Assembly (NCBI GenBank): GCA_003024785.1
Contig: PUQB01000005.1
Location: 205,732-269,731, forward strand
DNA from: Selaginella tamariscina
Lineage: Eukaryota > Streptophyta > Lycopodiopsida > Selaginellales > Selaginellaceae
Reading direction: 5' to 3'
DNA: 64,000 bases
The position numbers and the translations under genes are program-made. Under the pieces are notes generated by a model. The model saw nothing but the letters and a program-made list of their open reading frames with translations, had not been told where the DNA came from and searched no databases. Positions 1 to 12,200 of the stretch are shown piece by piece; position 1 is the first letter of the stretch, and the number at the start of each line of letters is the position of its first letter.

Positions 1-104
1 TCAATCTTCTAAGTCTTGCATTCTTGCTTCCTCCGACTTGAGCTTTTCTTGCTCCTCCAGCACCTGTATGCATTATATTACACACACACACACACACACA
101 ACAT

Positions 105-146
<42 letters not shown>

Positions 147-659
147 TGCATATACAAATACACATGCATATATACACATAAGATTACCAATTGAGTTTTG
201 CTCGAGTTCCCCTCTGCATGTGTCTACGTAACTTAGCTGTGCTTCTAACCCTGCAACTCTCTCGGTTAACTGCCAGTTATCCTCCTATGTTATTTATTTA
301 TTAAACCAATGAATATATATAACTTTAGAGCTCACCTTAAGGTCAAGTTCTTCTCTGAGAATTTACTCTAATGTCCAGCTGAGCATTAGCTTCTGCAAGA
401 TTCCCTGAGATTCCTTCAATATTCTCCATCAAAAGAATATTCTCTTCTTTTGATGCTTTCAGCATATTCTCCAGTCCAGCTCCAGTTTGTCCACTTTGTT
501 CGTGTTGAGCTCCAAATTCTGCAAGAAATAAATTATATTCTCTGGAATCCGAGTTGGACACCGCTAAGAAGGATTATAAGAAGTATATACTATACACACA
601 TGCGTGTATATGCATTCTTGAATATATACAAAGATACAGACATTTTATTTGATGCCTCT

Positions 660-696
<37 letters not shown>

Positions 697-3600
697 CCAC
701 ACACACACAAAACACACGTTTTTGTACATGCATGTGTATGTATAAACACATAGACATCATAAAACATGAAGACAGAATAATCATATAAATTCCAGATATA
801 AGACACACAGAGCAGGACAAACAGACATATCTATGTATGTATAGACACGATAGAAGCATGACATGTATTTACACAAATACACAACGCACGCACGCACACC
901 TCTAGTTCTTTTGTCACCGTAGAGACTTGAACCTCCAGCTCAACACTGTTCTTACATTCGCTTAAACCATAATCAGCAGATTCAAGCATCGAAATTAAAG
1001 ATTCTGCATCCGTTAACTTAGCCACCTTTAGCTTAAGTTCCCCTTTAGCTAACTCTAACTCTGTTTCGCACTTCTTCAAGTTAGTAATAGTTAAATTCTC
1101 CCCTTCTGCACGCTAAACCTGTCTTAAACCCCTCTAAACTGACTCTAACTCCTGATTTCTAGGTAGATTCTCCGAATAATCCTTCTTAACGGTGTCAGAG
1201 AAGATACCAACAAGACACTCGCTGAATATTTCTCCTCCAGTACTTCTGTTTTTCTCCCTTAGCCGCATTTCTCCTCTATCCATTTCATGCATGTTTCTAG
1301 ATGCCTATACAAATATTTATATATTAGCTCTCTCTCTCTCTCTCTAACACACACGGACAAAAGAATTTGTACATAGCATAGTATGTATTAATTAATATAA
1401 TAGCATATAATGATAAATCCTAAAGTAATTAAGAAATGAATTCCTTCACTTATAGACAAGTTAAGGTAATAGAGTACACTAATTAGATAAATTATACATA
1501 TTTAGTATGATAATATGATGTCATAAAGCATATTCCTTGAAAACATAATTATACATCCTCTATTACTAAATGTAAGATCATTAACAATATGGAATTTTAA
1601 ATTCTTTTATTATTAAGTATGTGTTGGTATTAGTTTAAAGTGTATATCTTACATTATAAACATTTAATAATATATGTGTTACTAATTTACAAGTACCTTC
1701 AAACTTTTCTTTTCCAACTTTTGCTTCAAAGTGTTAGAGTTTTAACCCATAAGGTTAAAATGTGGTAACACGTGGCTGCTAAGTGGACTTCCGGCATTAA
1801 GTTTAAAACAACCCTTAGCATAAGACTTAGGGTCCATAAAATGACCATCCTCCAAACCTTAGAAAATAATATGAGCAGACTTTAGAATCTTGTCCTAAAA
1901 GACCTACACAGACTCATGTCCACCCTAGCTAAGGAGACATGCCTTGCACATACCCCCGTGACATAGCCAAGGCATAATAACTTACCCTTTGAGGAATCAC
2001 CATCATCGGGGAAGTCTCTACGGGGTGCCTTTAACCACGACTAACCCTTAAGGTTTGAATGGTTAAGTTATACTTAGTCCCATGGCTAGTACCTAGTGAG
2101 GACACGAGTGTGTACCTTAGGTAAACATGAGTGTTTTACTAAGTAAACTCCTCAACATTAAGTTTGAATAACCCTAAATACACAACCTCACAAGTGCTTC
2201 ATAAAAGGACTCTTACTAATGAGCTTACCCCTAGATCTCAAGGAAAACACCCCATAGCCAAGTGTGTCATTAACATATTTACTTATGAGACCTCAAGAAA
2301 AGGAAACAACCCCATAGCCGCCATTAACATATTTACTTATGAGACTTAACCTTTTTTGAGTTGAGCTCAAGGTTTAACACTTTAATGTGAACACATGTAC
2401 GCCTACTTATAGAGTATCCAACCCTTTGGGATTAACCCCATGAGACAACCCCAAAAGGTGTGTCTTAAGCATTGTACTATGTGCCATCTAACCTAGTGTC
2501 ACATGGAGTGTTTCCCATATGTGGGTTATTATGCCATAGCCCTTAAATTCAAGGGTTGCACTAGGTGTCACGAATGTAGTTCTCAATGCTAATTCTATAA
2601 CCCTTCTGTTATCCCTCAGGAACTTGGTAAAAGAAACCCTTGTCAACATAGAACCCACGACCACAATTGGACAAGAATACAAACGTGCCTTACTTAATTA
2701 TGAGTGCTGCTCTTAGTTTGATATATAGGACTTACTTATAAGTGCTGCTTTTAGTTTGACATATAGAACTTACCTATGAGTGCTGCTCTTAGTTTGACAT
2801 ATAGTTGAAATAAACCTTAACCTTTGATTCTTAAAATGTACAGTCCGTAACATGGATTCGCCAACGTTAAAGATAGGCTACTCAAAGGTGAGAAGTTGAG
2901 GTAACATGTGCCTTAACAACACAAGTTAGAACTTGCACCAAGAGAAGAGTAACAAACTTAGTCATGAATCCAATAACCCTCACTCATACATGTACTACTT
3001 AATATAGGTCCCTTCCCTGTTTTCTTATTTACATAAGTGGGGCATGAAATCTCATTCCTAAAGGGAATATACTTAATGAGTTAATTAATGACCCATTGAC
3101 CCTTAAACCCTAACATGAGGGAGGTTAAAGTAACCCTAAGGTTCCGATGTGCCACCTATTATAACACAAAAAACCAAAGTAAGAATTTTCTAGATGGAAG
3201 TGCTAGTTTTACATAGAGTTTTCTTGTAAATACCTAATGACACATAACCGAACCATCACTAGATACCTAAGTGCATTAAACATGCATATTTTCTTTACAC
3301 CCCTAAGGCTTATCAACATAATTCGGTGAATAACAAAAAATAAAAATAAAAAAGAATCATAATCAAAACTATCATTATTCCTTGCTGTTATTCCCTTTTC
3401 ATGAGCAAGCTCCTGGATTTCTTTTCCTAGAATATTCGATTTTCTGTAAGCTGATTTGTTCAACTTCTTCCTTGAGCTTAACCTCGCTTAGCGTTAAACT
3501 CTATCTCTTTCCTTGACGTCACTTCCTCGCCAATTAACGTGATCCCTCGTCCTTCTGCATTAAAATAATAAGTTTTACTCTGTGTGTGTGTGTGTGTGTG

Positions 3601-4004
3601 TGTTTCAAACAATGAATTTGAACATGCATACACACATAATATGATACATACATCTATAGTAAGTATAAAGCATACGTTGTACATACATGTATTATCTTTA
3701 TAAACATACATCTCAAACATAATACGTCCATCTCATGTATATCTTGACATAGATACGAATCATATAAACAATCCACACATATAGATACATACAATAAACA
3801 CACACAACGCAGTATATACATAATAAACACACATATAAACGCGCGCGTGTGTGTGTATACACACGGCAAACAGATGTATACATGTAGTAGCACGCGCACA
3901 CACACCTTGTCTGTTGTTTGAGAGTTTCACAATCCTGTTTATCCAAGCTTGATGGTAAACTTAAGCGAGCAGGTTTACCAAGCTTATCTAAACTTGTTCT
4001 AACC
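1..4004 (-). pseudogene. Coiled-coil protein gene, multi-exon, split by an LTR (copy 1; continues left)
   Basis: A chain of minus-strand exon-like segments with GT-AG borders, each rich in heptad-like Leu/Glu/Lys patterns: 3906-4004, a segment from 3554 down to about 3376, 1697-1731, about 1131-1300, 900-1105, about 333-521, 188-284 and 63 leftward. The cleanest is 188-284, which reads EDNWQLTERVAGLEAQL and onward without a stop. 900-1105 also reads as an open coiled coil. Other segments switch frame within an exon (for example around 470-480), and an LTR sits between 3376 and 1731 in what looks like one exon. I do not recognise the family; it resembles long plant coiled-coil (myosin-tail-like) proteins only in composition. 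Probably a decayed gene, though consensus indels could account for some frame changes. Confidence 0.55.
1732..3374. mobile_element. Old solo-LTR-like element inside the coiled-coil gene (copy 1)
   Basis: This stretch aligns in reverse orientation with the solo LTR at 15799-17578. Shared landmarks are the TG start followed by AGAGTTTTAACCC, the CACGTGGC block, the CACTAGATACCTAAGTGCA block and the CTTATCAACA end. It is much more AT-rich than its relative, which suggests an older insertion. It carries a three-fold tandem repeat of about 41 bases at about 2697-2804. I could not find a convincing target duplication, so the right border is approximate. An LTR retroelement fossil with no internal coding region. 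Confidence 0.65.
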
Positions 4005-4978
4005 CTATATATATAGTAAGTTAATTATATAAGGATTGGAAAACTAGAACCACATTATGTGTACTTTATAAAATTAACCAGTTATTCACCGTACATTGAG
4101 AGAGAGAGAGTATAACATATAGTATCTAATACTATCTTAATAGCAATTATAATTAAATCATACCTGAAGGTTTGTCTCTATACGAATTAATAAAAAATAT
4201 AATTATTTTTACGAATTTGACACTCGGAAGAATGTTTCATCTTTATGTGAAAGATATTCTATATGTGTATTAAAGTAGTATTTAACATAAAAAATAAGAG
4301 ATATTCTATATTCTATAAAATTATTGAGCATAAATATTATTTATGTTAAAGTTATTGAATTAATATTATTGTCTGTTGTCAGTTTCAATGTCAAAGTTGT
4401 GAGCAGGCAACAGGTCACACACATATATATGGAGACACACAAATATATATACATAAATAATTATTATTACTAAATAGTCTGATCAATTTAAATAAACATA
4501 TCACCATTATAAATTCACAGTTTTATGTGTATAGGCTGTGTGTGTGTTAAACTCAAACTTACATATAGAAAGGACATATAAATATATCCCATAAAAATAT
4601 CAATAACAGTGTTATTATATATATAAATTTGTGGTGGATTAGCTTTAAGCCTAACATCGTTTTTGGATAATTACACCAAGTATGAGTTTAAAAATGGAGG
4701 TCCCATAAAGCGAATAAAAATGCGGCTTATGTATGATTATCTTCGTCTACTTATGCACTAATCATTATAATTTATAAATGAAATGTTAATTACAACATCG
4801 TTAAAGCGTATCCTTCAAATATATATATATTCATCGATACATTATATATTTATTATGGGGTAAAAGGTTTAATATTAAACTACTTCCACTAATATCAGAA
4901 TATCCATTTCCATATCAACAACAAAAGTCACTATACTTTATATATACTATTGAAATCAGAATGTCAATCTCAAGACAC

Positions 4979-7385
4979 TTAGACATTCTTGCACAGCTTA
5001 CAGAAAAATGGAGACCTCATATCTTCAGCAGTCCATTTCGCACACACCCGTGGTACCAACTTTTTGCTTCACCACAGACTATCCAGTCATCCCCTTCCCA
5101 TAGGCCACACTCTTCACACTCCTCATCTTCAACTTCGAATAGAGGCCCCTTCTCACGAGCAACACGCTCCATGTCTTCCATCACCTGCTGCAACTCCAGG
5201 CGATAATCACAGGTACCAGCTCCGCTTTTTCGGTCTGGGGAGAATCAACTGCTTTTGCCTCTTTCAACTCCGTGATCGAATAACTGGACCGCTTTCTTTT
5301 TTCGTTGACCGTCAGCATCCGTTTCGGGTGTTTCGAGCTTGGTGTCAGCATCCTTTTTGGGTGTCTTGAGCTTGGTATACGGCAGCTCACGATGACCCTC
5401 CGGAATGACTAGTATGAAGACTGGTTTCTGCTGGCCAATTGATTCGCAAACTTTAACCAACTCTTCATAATCGGATTTCCACATGGGCCTTCGCTCCTTT
5501 GCTCGAGTGACTTGGAGGAGGTACTGAAACCTCCCGGCAATCGAATCCACCAAGGGGAAGGTGCGACTCAGCAGAAGTACGTACTTGTCCCTGTCGGAAT
5601 CGGTGAAGGTGAAATTGTTGCCGTAGTGACGCTTGATGTCCGCCGGTGGAAGAGTAATCCTCGAACCATCAGAAAGAGGGAACTCGCCACCAGCACTTAA
5701 CGTCTTGTGAGCGAAGTCCTCGAAAACACATCCCGCAGCAGCAGCTGCGAACTTTGAGTAAGCTTTGGTCCTGTCTAGGAGATCCAGTCGTTTCTCCAGG
5801 TTAGCTCTGTAAACTCCTGGCCAAACCGCTTCTTGCACCAAGGGGACACAAACTTCACTTCACGTATGCTTTTCATGTTATGCTCGGGATCCTCCAGAAA
5901 GATTCTATGTGACACACCGGAATTAACCGGCTCCTGCAACGTTCTCACGTAATACTCTACTGCCCCGCCGTTGTCTCCGCCACCCGTGAAAGTTCACGCC
6001 GAAGTGCCGAACAATACCCCCGCAGATATAGCCGTGCCATGAAATTTGCAGCACTCGTATAACCTGGGGATTAAAAAAGTCCCGCTCTTCTCCCGTCAAG
6101 GAGTACTCAGTCCTCTGCAAGTTGTCCTGCCACTTTCTGTTCCACAGAGCTAACAGTTCGGCAGGCTTCCACGCGCACATGTGGAGGATTGTGAAGTATC
6201 CCTCGTCCATAGTCTTCTCTGCTTCCACAGCACCGTTGCCAGGATTTGGACTGGCGAAAAGCACAGAGCGGCCAAATAAATTCTGTACGCCATTGAACCT
6301 CTGGTCAATCAGCAACCATGTTCCCGGTACGTCAAGGTACTTGTCTGCCACCTCCTTTGTTACCTGCTCACACTTTCCACCATGGAAGTAATAGAACTTT
6401 GAGAAAGTCGACAGCTGCACTACAATCGAGCAGCCCAACTGGCGTAGCCGTGATACGAAGTACCACAAACAGCATGACTTGCCGATCCCTGGATTTCCAG
6501 AAATATGAGTGAACGTGTAATTGTCGTTGAAAACCTTGTGGAAGGCCCTCTTATACGAGACGCGAACATAAATCTCACCAGGTTCTCCAGCAATTCGGGG
6601 CGCTTCATAAAGCCATCCTTGACAGTGAAGTCGTCGTCACGCAGGGGCACCTCAGAGATATCTGGAAGTACAAGAAAACACAATAAATCCAAACAGACAC
6701 GACACCCAGAAGACCACAAGTAACGGACAAGGGACAATAGTAACACTTACCAGCATAACCAGGAGCAAGGGCAGGGGCAGGAGCTGCAAAAACAAACACA
6801 GATTTGTCAGCGAGAGAAAGTCGAAATCAATAAACAGAACAACACCCACAAGATCTAAGACCAGCAATAACAGATCCAGAGCACACAACACCAGCTCTGA
6901 GATGGCTTTGAGAAAAAGAAAAGCTTTTGCAATTTGCTCAGAAGGGAAAACAAAGAGGAAACAAGAAAGCCCACCACGTGGCCACCGAAACAAACAGGAA
7001 CAAACTCGCCCAAATCCAGGGTCATGAGAAGCTCAAGGCAAGACGAAACACATAGCCTTAAAGAACAATCAATCGCTGACCTACTAGAATCAAATCATCA
7101 ACAGCAGAACCATACCTTTGGCAAGAGTCCGCTGTTTCTCCTTCTCTCGCAGCTGCATCTTCTCATCTCGCAGCTGCTCTCTTCTCTCGCAGCTGTTCTC
7201 CTCATCTCGCAGCTGCTTCTCCTTCTCTCGCAGGTACTTTTTCTCCTCGGGATCTTTCGCGATCGAAAGTTGAAACTCCACGTCATCGATTTTCGTTGCA
7301 CCCCATCGATTTCTCGTTGCACCCCATCGATTTCTCGTTGCACATCCAGCATAGAGCGCAAGTCGACACCCATATCCTCCACCAT
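4979..7385 (-). pseudogene. Crinkler/RHS-type coiled-coil NTPase-nuclease-PHD protein gene, copy 1 (broken)
   Basis: Minus strand, ATG at 7383-7385, stop at 4979-4981. Parts in order: an N-terminal charged coiled coil with VQREIDG repeats followed by LREKEKQLRDE-like repeats (7385 to about 7113); a 33-base Ala/Pro exon (6751-6783); a P-loop NTPase with Walker A GNPGIGKS (near 6500) and a TWLLIDQ segment compatible with Walker B; a region with a YLLQVT motif like the nuclease (REase-like) domain of crinkler/RHS proteins (about 5500-5560); a Thr/Lys-rich linker; and a C-terminal PHD finger of C4HC3 type (about 4990-5130). This order is known for crinkler-type proteins of several eukaryotes, but the PHD finger is unusual. 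The frame is interrupted at several places, so I treat it as a fossil or as affected by consensus error. Domain naming is by motif and family pattern only. Confidence 0.65.
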
Positions 7386-7448
7386 GCCTTGGAAACCCTA
7401 GGACTTCAGATTTAGCCAAGTTTCAACGACGAGTCCCAAACTTACAAA

Positions 7449-7497
7449 AGTCAAAGCGGTCAATGGAATAAAATCAACGTCTTTCAACGGTAGTCAA
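7449..7497 (-). promoter_or_regulatory. Cluster of three W-box-like sites upstream of the NTPase/PHD gene, copy 1
   Basis: On the minus strand TTGACT (7492-7497), TTGACC (7458-7463) and TTGACT (7449-7454) lie 64-112 bases upstream of the ATG at 7385. TTGAC[CT] is the core bound by WRKY factors, a family tied to stress and defence control in plants. Three in 49 bases is more than expected by chance, but no expression evidence is available. Confidence 0.4.
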
Positions 7498-7504
7498 ACG
7501 AACG

Positions 7505-7615
7505 ATGGTTAAGAATATTCTATACCCACGTGTACGAGTATGAAGTACGGAGTATGTACAATAGTATGCCTAGAATATTCTGTAACCTTAAAAATAGAAT
7601 ATTCTAAAAATATTC
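7505..7615. promoter_or_regulatory. Repeated AGAATATTCT palindromes, copy 1
   Basis: AGAATATTCT or close variants occur four times in about 110 bases, upstream of the W-box cluster. GAAnnTTC is the inverted pair of a heat-shock element, so these could be heat-shock-factor sites; they could equally be AT-rich palindromes without function. Copy 2 has the same set at about 27197-27302. Confidence 0.3.
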
Positions 7616-8011
7616 TGGTAAATTTGAGAGTAAAAATGTTTTATGCACAAGCCCCACGATGTAAAATTGTAATTTAGTTAAACACCAATTGTATTTTCAT
7701 CTTGTTCTTTGTTCCCTAGGGATTAAATAAGTAATATTAAAATTGCTTCCCTTAAACGATCCATTTGTGAAGTCTTTGGAAACTTGACTGCCACATGGTC
7801 ATTAAGGTTATGACTGTCAGGACCATACAAGAAATACAAGTTTAACAGGTTCTTTTCTTATTTGCGGTACAGGTGGCTCTACCTGAGAATGATAGTGACC
7901 TTGCTTGATATATTCAATATGTATGGTATATTCTGGTGATTAGATTTGGTTAAGGTTAAAACCCTTAACTCTAATCTCAACTCAATTAGGGCTCCAAAAA
8001 GAAAAACTTAC

Positions 8012-8044
8012 CAGCGTGACCAGGAGCAAGGGCAGGGACAGGAG
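8012..8044 (-). other. Orphan copy of the Ala/Pro mini-exon, copy 1
   Basis: A 33-base segment bordered by a polypyrimidine-TGCAG acceptor and a GTAAG donor encodes APVPALAPGHA. It is nearly identical to the 33-base exon at 6751-6783 inside the NTPase/PHD gene. It lies about 630 bases upstream of that gene's ATG, with no recognisable coding exon next to it. Likely left over from a partial duplication of the gene, or an exon of an alternative upstream start. The copy in the second unit is at 27694-27726. Confidence 0.45.
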
Positions 8045-8049
8045 CTGCA

Positions 8050-9197
8050 AAAACCAAAATTTTCAATTGCTTTTCTTCCACGCATTAGAAAAAAATTTCA
8101 ATAATTATCAAAGCAGAAATAAAAAAAATAAGGAGGAAATGTGTTCAAAACTTAAATAATAAAAAACTTTTTTATTATAAAAGACTCCGTATAAACAGAA
8201 ATGCTGAATAATAAGGATGTCCTATTATAAAATACTTTGGCCATCACAAAATAAGCAAGAGACTCACACTACTCAACATCTTTAACACATATCTGAACAT
8301 TTGAGATGGGAAAATTAATAGGAAAAGTCCAAAGAAAATAAAAAAAACTCCTTAACAATAACAGTAAGGCAAAATCTCAATAACACCCATAACCAAGGAA
8401 ATACACTCAACCTAAAATTTTCAACCCTTGTAACATGGGATTTCTCAACATGAAAAATATTTAAAGATTATACAAACGAAACAAAAACAAGATTCTCGAC
8501 TACACATACATGTTTAATATTTAGATTAGTATAAGAAGGACATAAAACACTCAACTTAACACTTCATTAAAAAAGAGAATCATAAGAGTCACAAACAATT
8601 AATGTGTTAGGAGAAGAAAATATTACAAATGAAAAATAAATAATGGCTTAGGCGAAAAAATATGAAAAGGTTGTGAAAGAGAAAAAAATAAAGAAAGAGA
8701 ATCGAATAGTAGATTTATCAAATGACACTTACTCCGTGAGATCTTTAACTCATCCGCATTATTTTTCATCAGTCCTTAATGTAATTTAACTTAATTCTTA
8801 TCAAATTTGAGGTTTTTAGGAGTCAAAATTGTGATTTAAGTTTAATAATGAGTCATTACTGGCTATAATATAAAGATTCTATTGGGTATGAGTTGATTTG
8901 GGCAGTGTGATTTAGTGGTGGCACACCACCCTGTTTGCCAAGCTATGAGTTATATGTTGTGTTGAAGGCATCAAGTTGTAGTGCCATTAATTCTATCCAC
9001 CTATTTGAGGGCCATTGGCATGGCTTATTTGAGCGTCATTGAATCACATCTTCTTCTCACCATATTCTCCCTATAGCTTCCTTAAATTTGCAGTTTTACA
9101 AATTGGTGTTTAAAATTTAAAATCTACCACCTTATTTTTTTTCACACATGGTGATATACTATTAAGTATAAATACTATCTCGGTACTTTAATATTAT

Positions 9198-9242
<45 letters not shown>

Positions 9243-12200
9243 TTGAAATAAATATGTTAATTGGACTTATTAGAATTTATAATTCATTTTCAAGTTTAAC
9301 CATCTTATTCTTATTCCATGAAGCTGTACATGGGTAAAGTGCAAAAATAAATTTGCCATTTATTTTTAAATGTAATATTAAAATAAATAATATTAAAATG
9401 AATTAATTAATTATTGAAAAATCTAATGATATACATAGGTACAATATGTATATAAATTTGAGTTTATAAATTTGTAGAAGGTTTATGAAATTCCATAGAC
9501 CTATGCAAACTTATAAATACAACTTTATAAGTGTGTGTATGCGCGGTAAAGCCTTCACAAATTCTTGTGCTTCCATAAGTAATTGTATTTCTGGGTGGTG
9601 AGTGGCTCCAGTTTGGGGACTCGCTAGTTAGGTCAAGCAAGGCAATGCTCCGATTTATGTGGCTACTATCGTGGGGCGTCCATAAGGGTTAAAAGTTCAT
9701 TAATTAATAAATTATTATTAAATAATTAAACCCACTAATGATGACATGTGTACTAGTTAGAAAAGATAAATAATAAATTTAATGAACATTTATGTTCGTT
9801 ACTTGTTACATAGGTGATCTCACTTATTAGTTTGTTTCTTAATTTTTACTTAGGACCATAAGTTTTAGAATTTGTGTTTTCATTTAAGAATATTAATGGT
9901 GATTATAATATGATTTGTAGTATTTGCTACAACTGTTACAGTTAAGGAATCTCATATATAGTTCATTGATGTAAAATATAAAAAATAATATAATGACTTG
10001 AGAAATTTATTGATGTTAAATTAGTTATAATAAGAGTGACAGGGTATGTGGAGTTGCTTAATGGCATCAAAAATCACCATTAAATTTAATACTTTTTCAT
10101 TTAGTTTTTTATTTTACTTGGGACTGCAAGTAGATTAACAAGAAATGTTTAATATATAAAAATGTATATATGATTTGTGGTTTTGCATTAGACATTAATA
10201 TTGATTATAATAGGATTTTATTACTTATTTCAACTCTCAAAAATAAAAAAATTTGTATATACTTCACTAATGTAAAATATAAGGAAATAACAAAGTGATA
10301 TGAAGAACTTACCGATGTTAAAGTAATTAAAATGTAAGTACCTATACATTAATAATTATATAAATTTTGAGACGGCTTATGTATTAGCCTCAAATATAGA
10401 TTCATATAATTGTTAGTGTATAAGTATAATAATTTATATTGTTTATGTATACTTTTTAATTTCAGAAATTAAATTTTATTTGAATTATGTTCACAAAATA
10501 AACATATTAAAATGGGTCTATTATGGTTCATGTGGCCTCTTAATGAATCAAATATGTCACATGTAAGAAATAATACCAATATATTAATTTTGGTTATTTT
10601 TATATATGCAATTTCAAGCTATAATTAGAAAGAGAGAACATTGTTAATTTTAAAATTAAATTTATAATTATAATTATAAATATTTAATTTTAATTTTCAA
10701 ATCAAATATGAGATTTCTATACTACAATGCTAATTAAGTAATTAAAATTTAATAATATTAAAAGTTCGTAGTCCCTCCATATGCTCTAGATCTTTGTCTA
10801 GCTGCTTATCAACATCCTCCTTTTCCTCACACTAAAATTTATAATTTTACATTTTAAAATTTAATTAAAAATAATATTGTTCCTATCATAATGAATTTAT
10901 TAGTATTGTAATGTCGTAGTGACAATGCCATAAATAAAAGTCCAGATTCTTAAAATGCATGGAAGTGAGGAAATTGTCAATCTCCTTATATTAAGATTGT
11001 AAAAAGCTTTCTCCTTCCAAATGAACTTAGGTGATTGAGTGATGTAAACCTCTTTTTACAAGTCATTGTATATTGCCAAAATAAAAATTAGTTTGATCAT
11101 TATAAACTTTATCTGGTTGTACATCTTTAAGAAGTCCAATCCAACTATTTAAGAAAAACCTCATGTGACAAAGTGAGTGTTTTTTCTCAATGAATTAATC
11201 AAGCTTAAATTTTTTCTTGAAGATAAATTTTGTATTAAACCTTATTTCTGAATGGATTAATCAAACCTAATAAACTTCCTTCATATAGGCAAAGGAATGA
11301 GTTCAAGTCTCATTTTTAATCAAGACAATATACTTGTCTTCCATGGTGAGCTAAAGTGTCTAGTGTTTTGAAAAAACACCACATGATAAAACGTTTTGTG
11401 CATTATATGAGTAACAACTAACTTGACCATTTCAATTAATATATTAATTTTTAAATAGCTTTCATAATGGTCTAGTTTATGGCTTTCTCAGTGTTCAAGA
11501 AATGTGGTTCGTCTTTAGCTTCACAAATGGTCACCTTAATAATTTTTGGCATGGTCCCGACATGTGGTGTATAAACCAATGGCATCCTATGATCCGTTTC
11601 ACAATGTGGTTTGTTATCTATGTATGTATGAGCCACGGCTTATGTGGTTTTTGTAATTAACGCTAAACAAGTAATCATAAGGAAAAACCAATTTAGTTAT
11701 GAAAAGAGAAACCACTTGATGGACCATTTTTATTTATTGGTTATTGTTATGACTTTAGAGATGGCAAGCTTTTATGCCATAGCATACTTTTTTATGACAA
11801 TTTATGTGAGTATATGTGCATATTTAAGTGTGTATGTGCACACATCTTTTGTTACAAAAATTACACCAGTAACGACATGTCTATTTTTATGGCCTAAATT
11901 TGAACAACATATAATAATTTGTACATTCTCCTTACAAATGCAAGGTGAATCCCATGTATCTTTTTTTAATCTTTATCATACCTTTTTAAATTGACCTTTT
12001 TACCATATAAGATAATGCAATTGCAAAATTTATGGTAAGCTTCAATTAGAAACTCTTCAGCTCCACCTTGTTAATGTTCGTGAAAAAGGATTTAAGAGCT
12101 TGCAATGTCACCTCCTCATGCTTAGTGATCGTACATGCGAACTTTATCATAACATGCACGCTAAAGACATGGAGATGAGCCTTCCAATTCTCTTGCAAAT

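Noticed and set aside
3209-3463. 84-codon frame as a separate small gene
   Set aside because: It crosses the border between LTR sequence and the coiled-coil exon; the true exon is in another arrangement starting at 3554.
11644-11994. 116-codon hydrophobic frame
   Set aside because: The equivalent frame in copy 2 (31351) breaks early; AT-rich composition explains the hydrophobicity. No family resemblance.
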